Positions 1-10,801 of a DNA stretch of 64,000 nucleotides are shown in pieces. The notes under the pieces are model-generated. The model was not told the origin of the DNA, did not search any database, and worked only from the letters and a program-made list of their open reading frames with translations. The DNA comes from Aquilaria yunnanensis (lineage: Eukaryota; Streptophyta; Magnoliopsida; Malvales; Thymelaeaceae). Made by a program: the position numbers and the translations under genes. Each line of letters opens with the position of its first letter. The stretch's first letter is position 1. The stretch spans positions 87,523,501 to 87,587,500 of the forward strand of contig CM077595.1 in assembly GCA_039654915.1 (NCBI GenBank). Reading direction: 5' to 3'.

Positions 1-1060
1 AGGATCCGAGTATTTTCCCAGGTTGACTAAATAGTGGAGGAATTTATTAAATAAATGTTGTTAAACTGGCAGTTGACTTTTGAAATTTTGTATCTTTGTG
101 GTCGTCAAGAATCAATATACTAATTATGTCACGCTATCTCCCCTAATTTCTTACTCTTCATTTTTGCTTTTATTGGAAGGAACTAATATTAGTAGTGATC
201 TATGTCTATCTAAATTGTCATGATTTCTGTCATCGCACAATAAAATTAACACTTACTATTACTAAAAAAACTATGGGATTAGATTTAGCAAATAATACTA
301 ATCAAGTGATTTGTGAGAATTTGAATTGTGGCTATTAAAAGTAGTAAAATCTCTATATACCTGTGTATGTGATATATATTGTTCTAAGAAATCACTTGAC
401 TTAATTAGGATTTCTTTTATTTTTTTTTTCCTAAAAGAAAGATTAGATATATATGATCCTCATGAGAAACGTTATGATCAATAAACTTATTAAATATGGT
501 ACCAAATTATCTAGAAAATGCATAAATATGTTCCTTCCCTTGGTCGGTGCAACGGGTGTATTAAATGAGTAACATGACCTAAAACTGTAACAAATTTATT
601 TGTTGACTTAAAACGAAAAGACTAGCTAGCTAGCTAGTTTGAAAAGGTTCAGACTACGGGGAGGTCCGAGCCACGACACCCAAAAAGTCTTATAACCTAC
701 GAACTTTATAAAATATCGTCAAAATTCTAGTATTTTCTGCCTGGCTAGTGAGTATTTGTTTTGAACTTGGCTTTGGCTTGGACTTAATTAATCTGCTTGT
801 ATATAATCTAATCCGTACCTTTTGCGCGCGTGGGATGGGAATATAATAGAAAGAGAAATTCCATGGTCAGAGAATTAATTAAACAAGGAATTTGCGTGCG
901 CTTTGATCGAATATATATATATATATATATGTAAGAGGGAAAAGTAAACGTCACAATTTCGAACGTCATGCATGACTTGAGCACATGCATGAAGGGGTCA
1001 ATAAATCAAAAGTAAGAGCTTAATTACGATAGCAAATCGAAATTAGCTAGCTAAACTTAC
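1..1060 (-). other. ACS intron 3 / flanking DNA, no exon seen
   Basis: The third ACS exon ends at 1061 with a clean donor (GTAAG on the minus strand), so this stretch is intron 3 or sequence that replaced the rest of the gene. No reading frame here resembles the large fourth exon of ACS genes, which normally encodes about two thirds of the enzyme including the PLP lysine. A short TA microsatellite lies near 909-930. Nothing else is recognised. Confidence 0.5.
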
Positions 1061-1778
1061 GCTGGATAATAAGGAGTAGGAACCAGAAACGCGTCGCCGG
1101 GATCCGCCAGGCAGAACATAACCGTCTCGCTCGCTCCGGTGGCCCCGCCGCCCATCACGATGCGATCCGGGTCGAATGTCACCCGGTTGCCTCTCGCCCT
1201 TCCCATAAACTTTGCCACCGCCTAAAACATGTGCACAACATTAATTAATTAAAGCCTCAGGAACGTTTTTTACTGGTTCTTTTAGCTAGCAAGCACGAGC
1301 GCGGTCAAGTCATGGGCTCTTTTTTTTTAACCGTTGTGTTGAGTATGTTATTTCTTTTAATCGGTGAAGTAGTATGTATGTGTGTGTGTATATATATACC
1401 TGTCGAAAGTGTGGCAAGCCGTGGTAATCCTGGAAGATGGCGACATCTTTGAAGTCATCAACTCCTTCTGGAGTGCAAATGGAGGCACTAGGGTTTTCCT
1501 TGATCCACTTCTCCAACAAGTCGAAGCAAAGCTGCATGCGTATTAATCCCAATCCAGGAAATTTGAGTATATACCATCCTATATGCATAGAAATTAAAAT
1601 TCATAAATATATATATATATATATATACCTGATTCTCAGCGAGCCCCATTTGGATGACACCCTGAGGATTCTTTGAAGGATGAAAAGGATTGTTGTCGTA
1701 CGCTTTCCAGCCATCGAAGTAGGCCGATTTCTCGCCATGCCCGTCGTTTGTAGCAAGCTTGGAAAGAAGGTTTTTCAT
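1061..1778 (-). CDS. ACS: 1-aminocyclopropane-1-carboxylate synthase, exons 1-3 (5' partial gene)
   Basis: ACC synthase is a cytosolic PLP enzyme that converts S-adenosylmethionine to ACC and methylthioadenosine, the committed step of ethylene synthesis. Three exons are visible on the minus strand: 1778-1629 (50 codons), 1531-1400 (44 codons) and 1221-1061 (161 nt, ending in phase 2). All have GT-AG borders. The start is the ATG at 1778-1776 ([11 protein letters not shown]...). Exon 1 holds FDGWKAY and IQMGLAENQ, the latter carrying the conserved substrate-binding Glu. Exon 2 ends [10 protein letters not shown]. Exon 3 holds [12 protein letters not shown] (cofactor phosphate region) and PTPYYPA. 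The 50/44/54-residue pattern is the usual ACS layout. The fourth exon, with the PLP lysine and the C-terminal phosphorylation region that defines ACS types, is not in the window. The N-terminal wording resembles the ACS2/ACS6 group, but the type cannot be assigned. Confidence 0.93.
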
Positions 1779-1860
1779 CTTATCGAGATTGATCAATTAA
1801 GTAGTGCTATATATTAATTGTTTGTTGCAGTGATGGGAATGTTGAGGTGGGAGGGGAGAG

Positions 1861-1868
1861 TATTTATA
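1861..1868 (-). promoter_or_regulatory. Probable TATA box of the ACS gene
   Basis: On the minus strand the sequence reads CTCTATAAATACTC, with TATAAATA about 83 bases upstream of the ACS start codon. That spacing leaves a leader of roughly 50 bases. No other TATA-like sequence as good lies near the start. Further upstream (1870-2100) there is no gene and no motif I can name with confidence. Confidence 0.55.
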
Positions 1869-2578
1869 GAGGAGAGTTGGAAGGTTGAGGAGGACTGAGA
1901 CTAGAGGAGCCAGGCAGCCCCAAGACCAGGAAAGAATTGATTAATTCTTGTGAAGCAGCTAGCGGAGACAGAAAAAGAGGAAGCAATGTAGCGGAAACTA
2001 ACTAGTTACCTGCTTAATTTTAAGATCACCAAGAAAAGTCCAAGTTTTTTCAAAGTTCAAATCTGTGGAAAAACCGACACTCTGAGAATGGAAATCTACA
2101 CCAGAAACTCGTTTCATTCCAGCTAAATGCTTCAAGAGTCAATTCTACTGATGGCTGGCTGTTGCGCACAGCAGTCGTACTTACATATCCAACAAGGAAG
2201 AAACATATCTCTTGTTTTATTGGCTGCCCAAAAAAGAATGAACTATTTCTTTTTTAAGAAAATTTTTAGTATTTAAATTATCTTAGGACCCTTATTATTT
2301 AAACTCTACACAAAACCCCTAAAAGGAATTTTTTATTTTTAATTCTTTATTAAACTTTCACTATACAAAATTCTCAAAAGAATTTTTTTAATCATTATTC
2401 AAACTTTCACTTAACATAATTTTAAAAGATTTTTTCTTTTTTACTTTTAGTTTTAGAGGTAACCATGTACAAAAGTATAAAAAAACTTTATATACTTTAA
2501 TTCTCGTGCCTAAAGAAATGTATAATTATTTATGAGATAGATGAGGCATTTACAAACATCTCCTTCCCCAATCACTAT
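1869..2578. other. ACS upstream region
   Basis: This is the presumed promoter of the minus-strand ACS gene, followed by AT-rich intergenic DNA. Around 2270-2450 a short phrase (about AAACTTTCACT...AAAATTCT/AAAAGAATTTTTT) recurs two or three times as a degenerate direct repeat. No reading frame or RNA gene is recognised. Confidence 0.35.
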
Positions 2579-2737
2579 GGCCCCGTTTGGGAACAACATT
2601 TATCATTAGCGTTAGAGTTTTGGATAATTTATTTAATGGTGGAGATGAAAACGCTGAAGCTAAAAGCTAAAAGCTACCATTGGATAGCTTTTTAAAAACT
2701 CTAACACTAATCGCTGACGCTAATGCCAAACAGGACC
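2579..2737. mobile_element. Short MITE with GGCCCCGTTTGG-type ends, 3-bp TAT duplication
   Basis: The left end GGCCCCGTTTGG matches the reverse complement of the right end (GGTCCTGTTTGG) at 10 of 12 positions. Further in, GTTAGAGTTTT mirrors AAAACTCTAAC. TAT lies immediately outside both ends (2576-2578 and 2738-2740). The 159-bp size and lack of coding capacity indicate a non-autonomous element. The 3-bp TSD favours a Tourist/PIF-like origin, but the end sequence also resembles hAT MITEs, so the superfamily is open. Confidence 0.6.
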
Positions 2738-2740
2738 TAT

Positions 2741-3373
2741 GTCTCCATCTAGTGAATAATGTTTGTGATTGGATGTTCAATGTCCCCTCACTCGCTCATT
2801 GGCCTTAATTTTATGTGCCAATATATCTATGTATATATTATTATTATTATTATTATTACAACAGAGATCTCCTTCCTACACTAGCTACATAATTTCTATG
2901 ATTATTTTGATTCCTTCCAATTATGAATTAGTACTTTTATATTATAAAGTTAGATGTATAAATATTTTATTATATATTGCTTTTGCTAATTAAAATCTAT
3001 TGACTAAGTAGATGTTAAAATCTAAAGGATTTTGAATTCCAATTGTATTGGATTGTTTTTAACTTTTTAATGGAAAACACGCTACTATAAAGAATCAAAA
3101 TTGATTTTGCGTGTAAAATCAAAACCTAAGGCTAAAAGAAGATGTCCTTTGGATTAGGATTATTTGGGTTTGGGAAGTCATTGTATCATTTTTTTTCTCT
3201 AAAATGATATTTATAGTTCTTTATTATTTTTATTTCCTTTAATAAAATTTTCATTGACGATAGCAAAGGCTAAAAGGGGATGGTCAAAATAAAAGATAGA
3301 CACTCTGTGTGTGGAAGACGAAATATGTGATATCATATTAAAAAGTTCAATTACAATATTCGAAAATTGATGA
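2741..3373. other. Intergenic, no gene seen
   Basis: AT-rich DNA with a short ATT microsatellite near 2838-2857. No conserved reading frame or RNA gene is recognised. Confidence 0.4.
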
Positions 3374-3718
3374 GGTGTTTAGTTGAGAGAAAAAAAAATT
3401 TTCTTTGTCTTTTTCTAGTTTTTATTTGATAAATGTTTGAGCACATAGCATGTTTTAAGTATACGGAAACCTTCATTTTTCTTAATTTTAAAAAACTCAT
3501 GTATTAAAATAGAAAACATCTAAAATAAAATTTTTTATTTATAATTTTTTTTTTAAAGTTTAATATACTTTGTTTTAAGGATGTGAAAAATATTATTTTT
3601 TAAACTTTAAAAAATAAAATTTTTCACATCATTTAAAAAATAATATTTTTCGCATCCTTAAAACAAAGTATACATTCAAACTTATCAAAGAAAAGAAAAT
3701 TATTCATAACCAAACACC
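3374..3718. mobile_element. Foldback element (345 bp) with GGTGTTTRGTT ends
   Basis: The outer ends are inverted copies: GGTGTTTAGTTGAGAGA at the left and GGTGTTTGGTTATGAATA (reverse complement) at the right, followed by matching TTTTCTTTG. Near the centre, about 3559-3605 and 3634-3681 form a near-perfect inverted repeat (ACTTTGTTTTAAGGATG / CATCCTTAAAACAAAGT). The whole unit can fold into a long hairpin. No clear TSD was found, so the exact ends are approximate. Confidence 0.6.
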
Positions 3719-4254
3719 AACAAGATTTGAAATTATGGATTTTCATTTTTGTATAAGATCTTTCTCGTTAATATACTTGTAATTTAGGGTGCCATATAAG
3801 TTGCTGCTTCGCAAGATATTTTGGCCTTTTCCTTCGACTTGGCTTACTCGAAGTTTTTACTTAGTTTTTGGCACATGAGAAACAAGTCAAGTATAAACGA
3901 TGGATCGAATATTCGAACTTCTGATAATAATTTTTTTCAAAATTGGGTCGTAGCATTATTAATCAAACTAAGAAATCTAATGCCATCTCATTAAAAATAG
4001 TATTTGGACAATGATTTTAAGGCCAAATGATGCAATCATTCAACTCTTTAGCTGCACATGCTAATCTGTCAGCAACACGATTACATCTACGAGTTAATTA
4101 ATAACAACAGAATAAAAATCTAACTGAAAAGCTAGGAAGGAAACATCCTTTAAAATAACATTAAATGAGTACCAACTCGTTGACTACTATCATCAAGCAT
4201 GAATCAAATTAATCAACTGCAACGAATCATATTCAATGACTATGAGCCAATTTA
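3719..4254. other. Intergenic, no gene seen
   Basis: AT-rich sequence with no convincing reading frame, repeat or RNA gene. Confidence 0.35.
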
Positions 4255-4574
4255 TTTTAAGTTAAGCTAATTGATTTATTTTTATTTTTATATTTTTTTA
4301 TTTAAAATTAATTTAATTTAAAAGTTAATATTATATAGATATAATAATTCATTTGAAAGTTAGTTTTTATGATGTTATTAAATTTTTATGAATTTTTCTT
4401 TTTTAATGTCTTAAACTAGAAAAATTTATAAAAATTTAGTAATATTATAAAAATTATAGTTTCAATAGATTATTGTAGTAATATAATATTAAATTTTAAT
4501 TAAAATTAGTTAAAGGTGAAAAAGACGTAAAAATAAAAATAAATCATTTTAGACTCAATTAACTTAAGTTAAAA
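4255..4574. mobile_element. Putative AT-rich foldback MITE (about 320 bp)
   Basis: TTTTAAGTTAAGCTAATTGA at the left is mirrored by TCAATTAACTTAAGTTAAAA at the right, each followed internally by TTTATTTTTATTTTTA in inverted orientation. The interior is very AT-rich and non-coding. No duplication was identified at the borders. Confidence 0.5.
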
Positions 4575-6946
4575 CTAAACTATGTATTTATTTTGGCATT
4601 TAGTGGTATGAGACTGGGCCCGATGAGCCTTGTTAGGTTCATTCTCTTTCGTGCATATGACTTAATAAAATTTGTTTCATTTTTCTATTTTAGAAAAAAA
4701 TAATATTTTTTTTGCTAAATATTTCCATATATTTTTCGGAATAAAAAAGTTTATATAGAACGTATTTTTTTTCCTTCGATTTTCTAAAAGCTGAAGAAAA
4801 GTATAAATAGAAAGAAAAGACAAAATTAAACTCTTCCTAGTTAAGCTTTTCGCCAGTGGATTGACAGTTAGAACTAGGAAGTTTCTTGATTCGAGACTGT
4901 GTAAATGGCATGTTGGAGCCCGAGAGGAGAAAATTTAAATAGAGGACAGTATTTTATATGTGAATATTTTTTCATCAAAATAATTGTATCTACAACAAAT
5001 TTAAAATTATTTAACGTAACTTTAGTAAGTTTGCTTGAATCTAAAACAATAAAAATACATACATTTCATGGAATGAAGAAAAAACATTTTGTTTAGTTTA
5101 TCATTAACTCCGAAATTTAGTTGTATTCAAGAACAAGAATATGCCTGGATAATACTTCTAAACTTACCAATGTACTTTTTCCGTCTCACATTCTTTGTAA
5201 TATTTATTGTTTTCGACCCTCTTAAATTTTTGTAATATTTTAATATTTAATAAATTATTATATCATATACATTACTTTTCAATCATTTCAATATTTACTT
5301 TTTTTTGGGTTGATTTCACGTAATGAAGTAAATGAAAAAATAAAAGATAATTCAATTTTTTTTCTTTTTTCTTTAATTTGTGTAAGACTTTGTATACGGA
5401 TATAGATGTATCATTTTGAACTCTGGTAAGGACACATTAAAATTGCTTGTGAGTCGAACTTCTTTTTGGCCGGTCTTCGGCCTTATCCACCAATGGCAAT
5501 ATAGCGAATTAGCGACAACGTACTATTTCCATGGCTGAACAAATCACCGCTGTCACCCATGGACTTCTTGCATTAATTCCAACCCACCGACCCCCCAATA
5601 ATCCTAATTAGTGTGCTAGATCGCGTTATTAGTTCAAATTTTTGCATGGCTTAATTAGTGCATATGGAATTTTCCAAAATAAAAATTGGCCTTTAACAAA
5701 AATACGTGACAATGATTCGGAGATCGAGATGAACAGATAAAACAAAAATTTCAATTTAATAGTTCTGATTTTATATATCTGAAGGATATATACTTTGTAC
5801 GTACACGCGTGTTCATTAATCAATTCTAATCGACAAACCAAACAACAATTAGATTATGTACAGTAATTATTAGGCCAAGCATATATCTACTCTATATAAG
5901 CGAAAAGACAGAGATTTCCCAGTTTGGTTCCCGCCGTACAGGGGTTTAGCTAAACTCAACTCGTTGCTTACTAATTATTCATACGATCGCTAATCTAGCT
6001 TGCGGGATTAGTTGAAATTAAGGCACTAGTTAAGAACTATAAGAGCAGTCACTGTTGCGTACGACAATAAAGCACCACTTACCGATCACATTCAGATTTG
6101 GCCACGCTGCACCCGTGTCTCTCCCAATGCGGTAATACTTCTGGCTCTTTAGCCACCTACTTACGTTACCTGTATCGTTGACTAGCCTCTCTACAAGCGT
6201 TGACAAGACCTCGCACTAAGCTGACTAATGACCTGATTATTAAACCTTTGTTTAATCATGCTAATGAAATATAACTTCAATCAGGAGATATATCAGCAAT
6301 AAGCTAAGCCCAACTCCTAAGAATGGGGAGCTAGCAACAAGTCAAGGAGCAACACGAGAACAAAACATGGGGCACGAGTAATTTGGTCAAATGGTGATTA
6401 TTAAGTGATTGGTTTACTACTCAAATCGCGTTGCGACACACAAATTCGGCTTTTAAACGTGGGTTTTACTGGAGACGTAGTGGTTAAATGTAACAGGTAT
6501 CCATGTGTTGTGTTACATGCATGCTTCGGAGTTTAATTAGGGTACGAATTAAGTTTGGCTAATGCCAGAGGCAATGACCAAAATATCTCTTCTCTTAATT
6601 CTTCATGTGCCTTCATCATTGCGCTCCTATTAATTACTCACACAAACTCTTTGAAAAGTCTTCATCAATTAACATTTTGTTGGGTTCCTTCTTTTAGCTA
6701 AGTGACATTGCGAAATTCTAAGATAATGTCTTGTTCACTGTCACGTTTGGTTTTACAAGGAAACTAGAGTGTTTTAGGATAAGACACTACTCTAGTAATA
6801 ATTATCACTTAATTCCCTTTTTATTATAATTATTAAGTTTAATAATTATCATAACCAATTTACTGCTAGTTTGGCAAATGTTAACATGCCCGCCTTAATA
6901 TGTTTTCTCACTTTTGAGCATTGATTCAATGGGGGACATTGATTTC
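4575..6946. other. Intergenic stretch, no gene supported
   Basis: No coding region stands out. Around 5170-5410 a segment starts with a CCGTCTCACATTCTTTG phrase like those at the ends of Stowaway-type MITEs, but its partner end is weak. A TATATAAG sequence near 5895 has no reading frame after it. The last bases (6944-6946, TTC) are the left TSD of CACTA-1. Confidence 0.35.
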
Positions 6947-6964
6947 CACTACTAAAATCACCGA

Positions 6965-7400
6965 CTTTACCAACTGCTGCACGTTGGTAAATGGCCGTTG
7001 GTATTCGATACGTTGGAAAATTTTTTACCAACGCGCAACTAATAACACGTTGGTAAATTCCAATGTGTACACGTTGGTAAAATATACGTTGGTAATTACC
7101 AACGGTCATTTAAAGGACTCGGTTTCCATCGCGTAGTTATAGTTACCAACTGTCAGCAGTTGGTAAGTTACTAACTGTGAGCCGTTGGTAAATTACCAAC
7201 TGCTGCACGTTGGTAACTTACCAACTGCTGCGCGTTGGTAAATTACCAATTGCTGCGCGTTGGTAACTTACCAACCTCTGCGCGTTAGTAAACTACCAAC
7301 TGCTGCACGTTGGTAAATGGGCAGTTGGTAACTTGGCAGTTGGTAATTACCAACTGGCGGAAGTTGGTAACGGTGCTGTTATAAAGCCGTTGGTACTGAC
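6965..7400. repeat. CACTA-1 left-end subterminal palindrome array
   Basis: About 15 tandem imperfect palindromes of the form TTACCAACTGC...GCGTTGGTAA, each 20-25 bp with arms of 8-10 bases. In En/Spm such subterminal repeats are the binding sites of the TnpA protein. Compared with CACTA-2, the base before CCAAC has changed from T to A (TACCAAC instead of TTCCAAC). Confidence 0.85.
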
Positions 7401-7767
7401 CCTTCGCGAAAGTTGGTTTGTTTCACATTTGCGCGTTCGTTATGTATATTAAACGTTCCAGGTTTCGGTTCTTTCGTATTTTTCCCCGTTTCAATCCACA
7501 TTCAAAAGTAAATTACCAATTCAAAAGTACGTCCGGCTTTACTCAGCAATAAACATTACACAACTATGGCAACGTAATTGAAATAAAATATTCTCAACTA
7601 CAGCATAATTAAAGCAATAACAGATATGTCTGAAAGAAAGCATTCAACGCATGCGGCTTACAAATTTCATAAATATCAAGTCAGTCTGATTTAGGTCTAA
7701 AAATAATTATGTTGCCATGCTCTAATACAAGAACTGCAGAAATGCGCTAACCTGTTGATGACGCCCA

Positions 7768-8090
7768 TCACGGAGTCCCGACTATCTCCTCATCCTCTGA
7801 CTCCGAGTCATTAGAATAATGTGGAACTGGTTGTGCCGGCGGGCATGGAAGGTTTAGCGAACGACAAATAATCTCCAATTGAGCCCGGTTTGCCTCCAAT
7901 GCAGCTCTTTGAGCCTCCATCTCTGCTCTCTGTCTCCTCTGAATCCTTTCGAGCTTCCTCTCGTACTCCGCATCCCTTCGCGCATTCTCCTCCGCCATCA
8001 TCTTCTGTACTTGCTCGTTGAATTGCGGTGTCTGTGTGATGTCGATACCTGGATTTCTTCGAATGACAGTGATAACTCCTCTTCAGTGGT
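7768..8090 (-). pseudogene. tnpA-like last exon remnant in CACTA-1
   Basis: The minus-strand frame reads TQTPQFNEQVQKMMAEE, then ERKLERIQRRQR, then an acidic tail (SNDSESEDEE) before the stop. It aligns by eye with the last exon of the CACTA-2 tnpA-like gene (MQTPEFAEQVQRVVAEQ, ERKLERLRRRQR, acidic tail). The region is charged and probably coiled coil. The upstream exons are not found, so this is a leftover rather than a working gene. It fixes the element's transcriptional orientation as minus. Confidence 0.75.
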
Positions 8091-8903
8091 CCTAATTAAC
8101 TATTTGTTTTAATCTTTTCTCTATTGGTATCCAAATTCCTTTACGAGGTATTTTTTCTGCATTATTATTGTCAGCTAACTGTCCACATGGTTTTATTATA
8201 AGGAATAAAGTTTTATTATCAATACTATCTTATGACATAATATAACCATTTCCACTAAAGCACTCCAACTAAACCATAACTACACCTATTACCATGAACT
8301 TATTTAAATAATCATGCCATAAAATAATATACACAACGCACAAAAAAATTACATATTGACTATAATACAGAAGAAAAAATATGCACAGATAACAAATAAT
8401 TAACATAAATTTCATATTCAAATCTAAAGCCACAGTGTTCAAACCATAGTGAGAAGTATTTCCGTTTTATTACCAATATTAGTAATTAAAACAATTTCCC
8501 TTAAAATCTTCCCGTTCTCAAATATACACGAAAAGAATTATAAACTAACCTCGAACGACAGGAGAAACAATGGGTACTTCTTCACGCTAGACAGATGCAG
8601 GAAGGAACTGAAAAAAGGGGGAAAAATAACTTAATATACTGGTAATATAAGAAATTTCTTCAAATGAAACTAAGTATCATTAATGTACACGATCAATTTA
8701 AACAAAATACGGTACGAAGATTATTATTTGTTTCATTATAGTTATGTATAACCGTTATGTCATTATCTTTTCTCTCTTAACGCATCATTTATTTTAACTT
8801 ATGTATATCTGTTTTAAATTGAGACATTTTTTTTTTAAATTTCAGATAAGGCCAACACATATTTTGTACATACCTAGTTTCCATCGTTGAGTATAGAATT
8901 TGA

Positions 8904-8942
<39 letters not shown>

Positions 8943-10139
8943 GAATGAGTTTGAGTTTTTGGAACTGGCTTTTTTTAATCGCTTATGAATATCAACTTTG
9001 TTTAACTTGTGAGATCATTCTTTGAAACTAAAGTTGGTATTCTACCATATAATCTGTTCGATAGTTTTTTATTTCAGAAATGAGTTATTAAAAGTTCTAA
9101 TGCAATAGTATATGGTTCAAGTGAACATTCCATAATTAAAAGTAGTTGAGTATATTCCTTTGGGTATTTTAAAAAGGGATCGAGTTTCATTTTAATTTTT
9201 ATTCATTTTTAAGTATTTTAATTTGTTAGTTCATTATTTTCAAAATGAATCATAAAAAGTTGCCATAAAAAAGGGAACATAAAGAAGAAACATAGTAGCA
9301 TCCACTAATTGTTGCACTCAGACACAGTACCAAAAAAATGCTTATTATATTTACATAAACAAATATTAATAATACGTTAAATACATTAAATGCATTTACT
9401 TCTAATAAACTTTATCTATCTAAATAATTTATATCTTTCTCAATTTACTAATAATTTCTATATCTATAATGGATTTTAATATTTATAAACCAATACTTAA
9501 TGCTTGTTGCAATATTAATATTAACTTGTTTAACATTTTATTCATTTTTCAATTACTTCAAAAATAGAAGTATCATTTTTTTATAAAGATTTTAGCAAAT
9601 CTAATTTTTATTTTAAAAATTATTTTTCACCATATGAAAAAAATATAAATATTCTACAATATTTTGTCATTGGAAAATGTAAATATACTACCTAAACAAA
9701 TCACTTATATCTAATTTTTTCATAAATTTTAATTAATCCCAAAAATAACAAAAAATTGTAAAAAAATGCACATAAAAAAACAATTGTAATGGGTAACCAA
9801 AAAACTAAATCTCCAACCAAATGCAACACAAAATAACAAATATTGCACATATTTCAAACCAAATTAACACAATATAATCCGAAAATACGTAATTATTAAG
9901 GAAAAAAAATCAAAAAATCTGAAATAAACGCGGTTACTTAAAAAAAAAATATTAACTTCCTTGAAACACCTCGAAATCGCTTCAATCCTGCAATAAAAAC
10001 CAACATCTTCAACCCATTATCAACCAAGAAGCTCAAATAGGGAGAAATACATCCACAAAAAAATGAAAAATTCACTGAAAAAATTAATTAACCTTCAGAT
10101 CTAAAAAAACGACAGCAGATCGACGAATCTCCGACCTCA

Positions 10140-10302
10140 GAGAAGATGTTTCCGGTCCCAATCGACGCAAACAAGTGAATGTGTGTGATGTGTGAGCTAC
10201 AAATTAAGCGGAGGAGAGAGATACAGGAGAGAGAGAGAGAGATACGAGACTAGAAGAAGAAGAAAGAAGAAGACGTCGCGATGCTGGGGGGGGGGGGGGG
10301 GG
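10140..10302 (-). promoter_or_regulatory. CACTA-1 leader region with G17 tract
   Basis: On the minus strand this is a CT-rich leader (TCTTCTTCTTTC..., TCTCTCTCTCTCTC) like the CACTA-2 leader at 19230-19330, including a CACACATCACACACA phrase. It directly follows a run of 17 G on the plus strand (10286-10302), which is C17 on the transcribed side. The subterminal array begins just outside it. The transcription start itself is not visible. Confidence 0.5.
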
Positions 10303-10364
10303 TTTAAAAAAGAAAACAAAACGCACCGTTTAACTAAAGTAAAAAAAAAAACAAAAAAAAAAAA

Positions 10365-10780
10365 ATCACCAACTGCTGGAAGTTGGAATTTTACCAACGG
10401 TTAAGACCGTTGGTAATTACCAACGGTTTGCACGTTGGAAAAAAAAATGTAAAATTTTTTTTTAAGCACTCACCAACGCGTGCACGTTGGAAAATATTTA
10501 CCAATGGCTAGCCGTTGGTAAATCACCCTTTAAAAAAAAAAAATTTTACCAACTGCTGGGAAGTTGGAATTTTACCAACTGCTGGGAAGTTGGAATTTTA
10601 CCAACGGCTAAGACCGTTGATAATTACCAACGGTTTGCACGTTGGAAAAATAAAAAAAAAACTGTTAAATTTTTTTTAAACCATCACCAACGCGTGCACG
10701 TTGGAAAATAATTACCAACGGTTCTACACGTTGGTAAATACCAACGGCTACGCCGTTGCTTAAATTAGCAGTTGGAAAAG
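10365..10780. repeat. CACTA-1 right-end subterminal palindrome array
   Basis: Palindromic units such as TTACCAACGG..CCGTTGGTAA and CACCAACGCGTGCACGTTGG are separated by A- or T-rich spacers. This is the promoter-side end of the element. Some units have lost one arm (GTTGGAATTTT). Confidence 0.8.
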
Positions 10781-10801
10781 TAGGTTTTTTTAGTAGTGTT
10801 C

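Larger units (their letters stand above)
6947..10798 (-). mobile_element. CACTA-1: internally deleted En/Spm-like transposon, 3.85 kb, TSD TTC
   Basis: It begins CACTACTAAAA (6947) and ends TTTTTTTAGTAGTG (10798), an 11-bp terminal inverted repeat. TTC flanks both sides (6944-6946, 10799-10801), which fixes the borders. Both ends carry subterminal repeats with the core CCAAC...GTTGG, here mostly written TTACCAAC...GTTGGTAA. The element is oriented on the minus strand. Its promoter/leader (GA-rich on plus, about 10140-10300) lies at the right and a tnpA-like last exon lies at the left. The TnpD transposase is missing, so it could only move with proteins supplied in trans. A TA microsatellite sits at about 8908-8940, and the 8110-10100 interior is AT-rich non-coding DNA. 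Confidence 0.92.

Noticed and set aside
1488..1796. ACS start at 1796
   Set aside because: The codon there is TTG. The first ATG in frame is at 1778-1776 and gives the usual ACS N-terminus.
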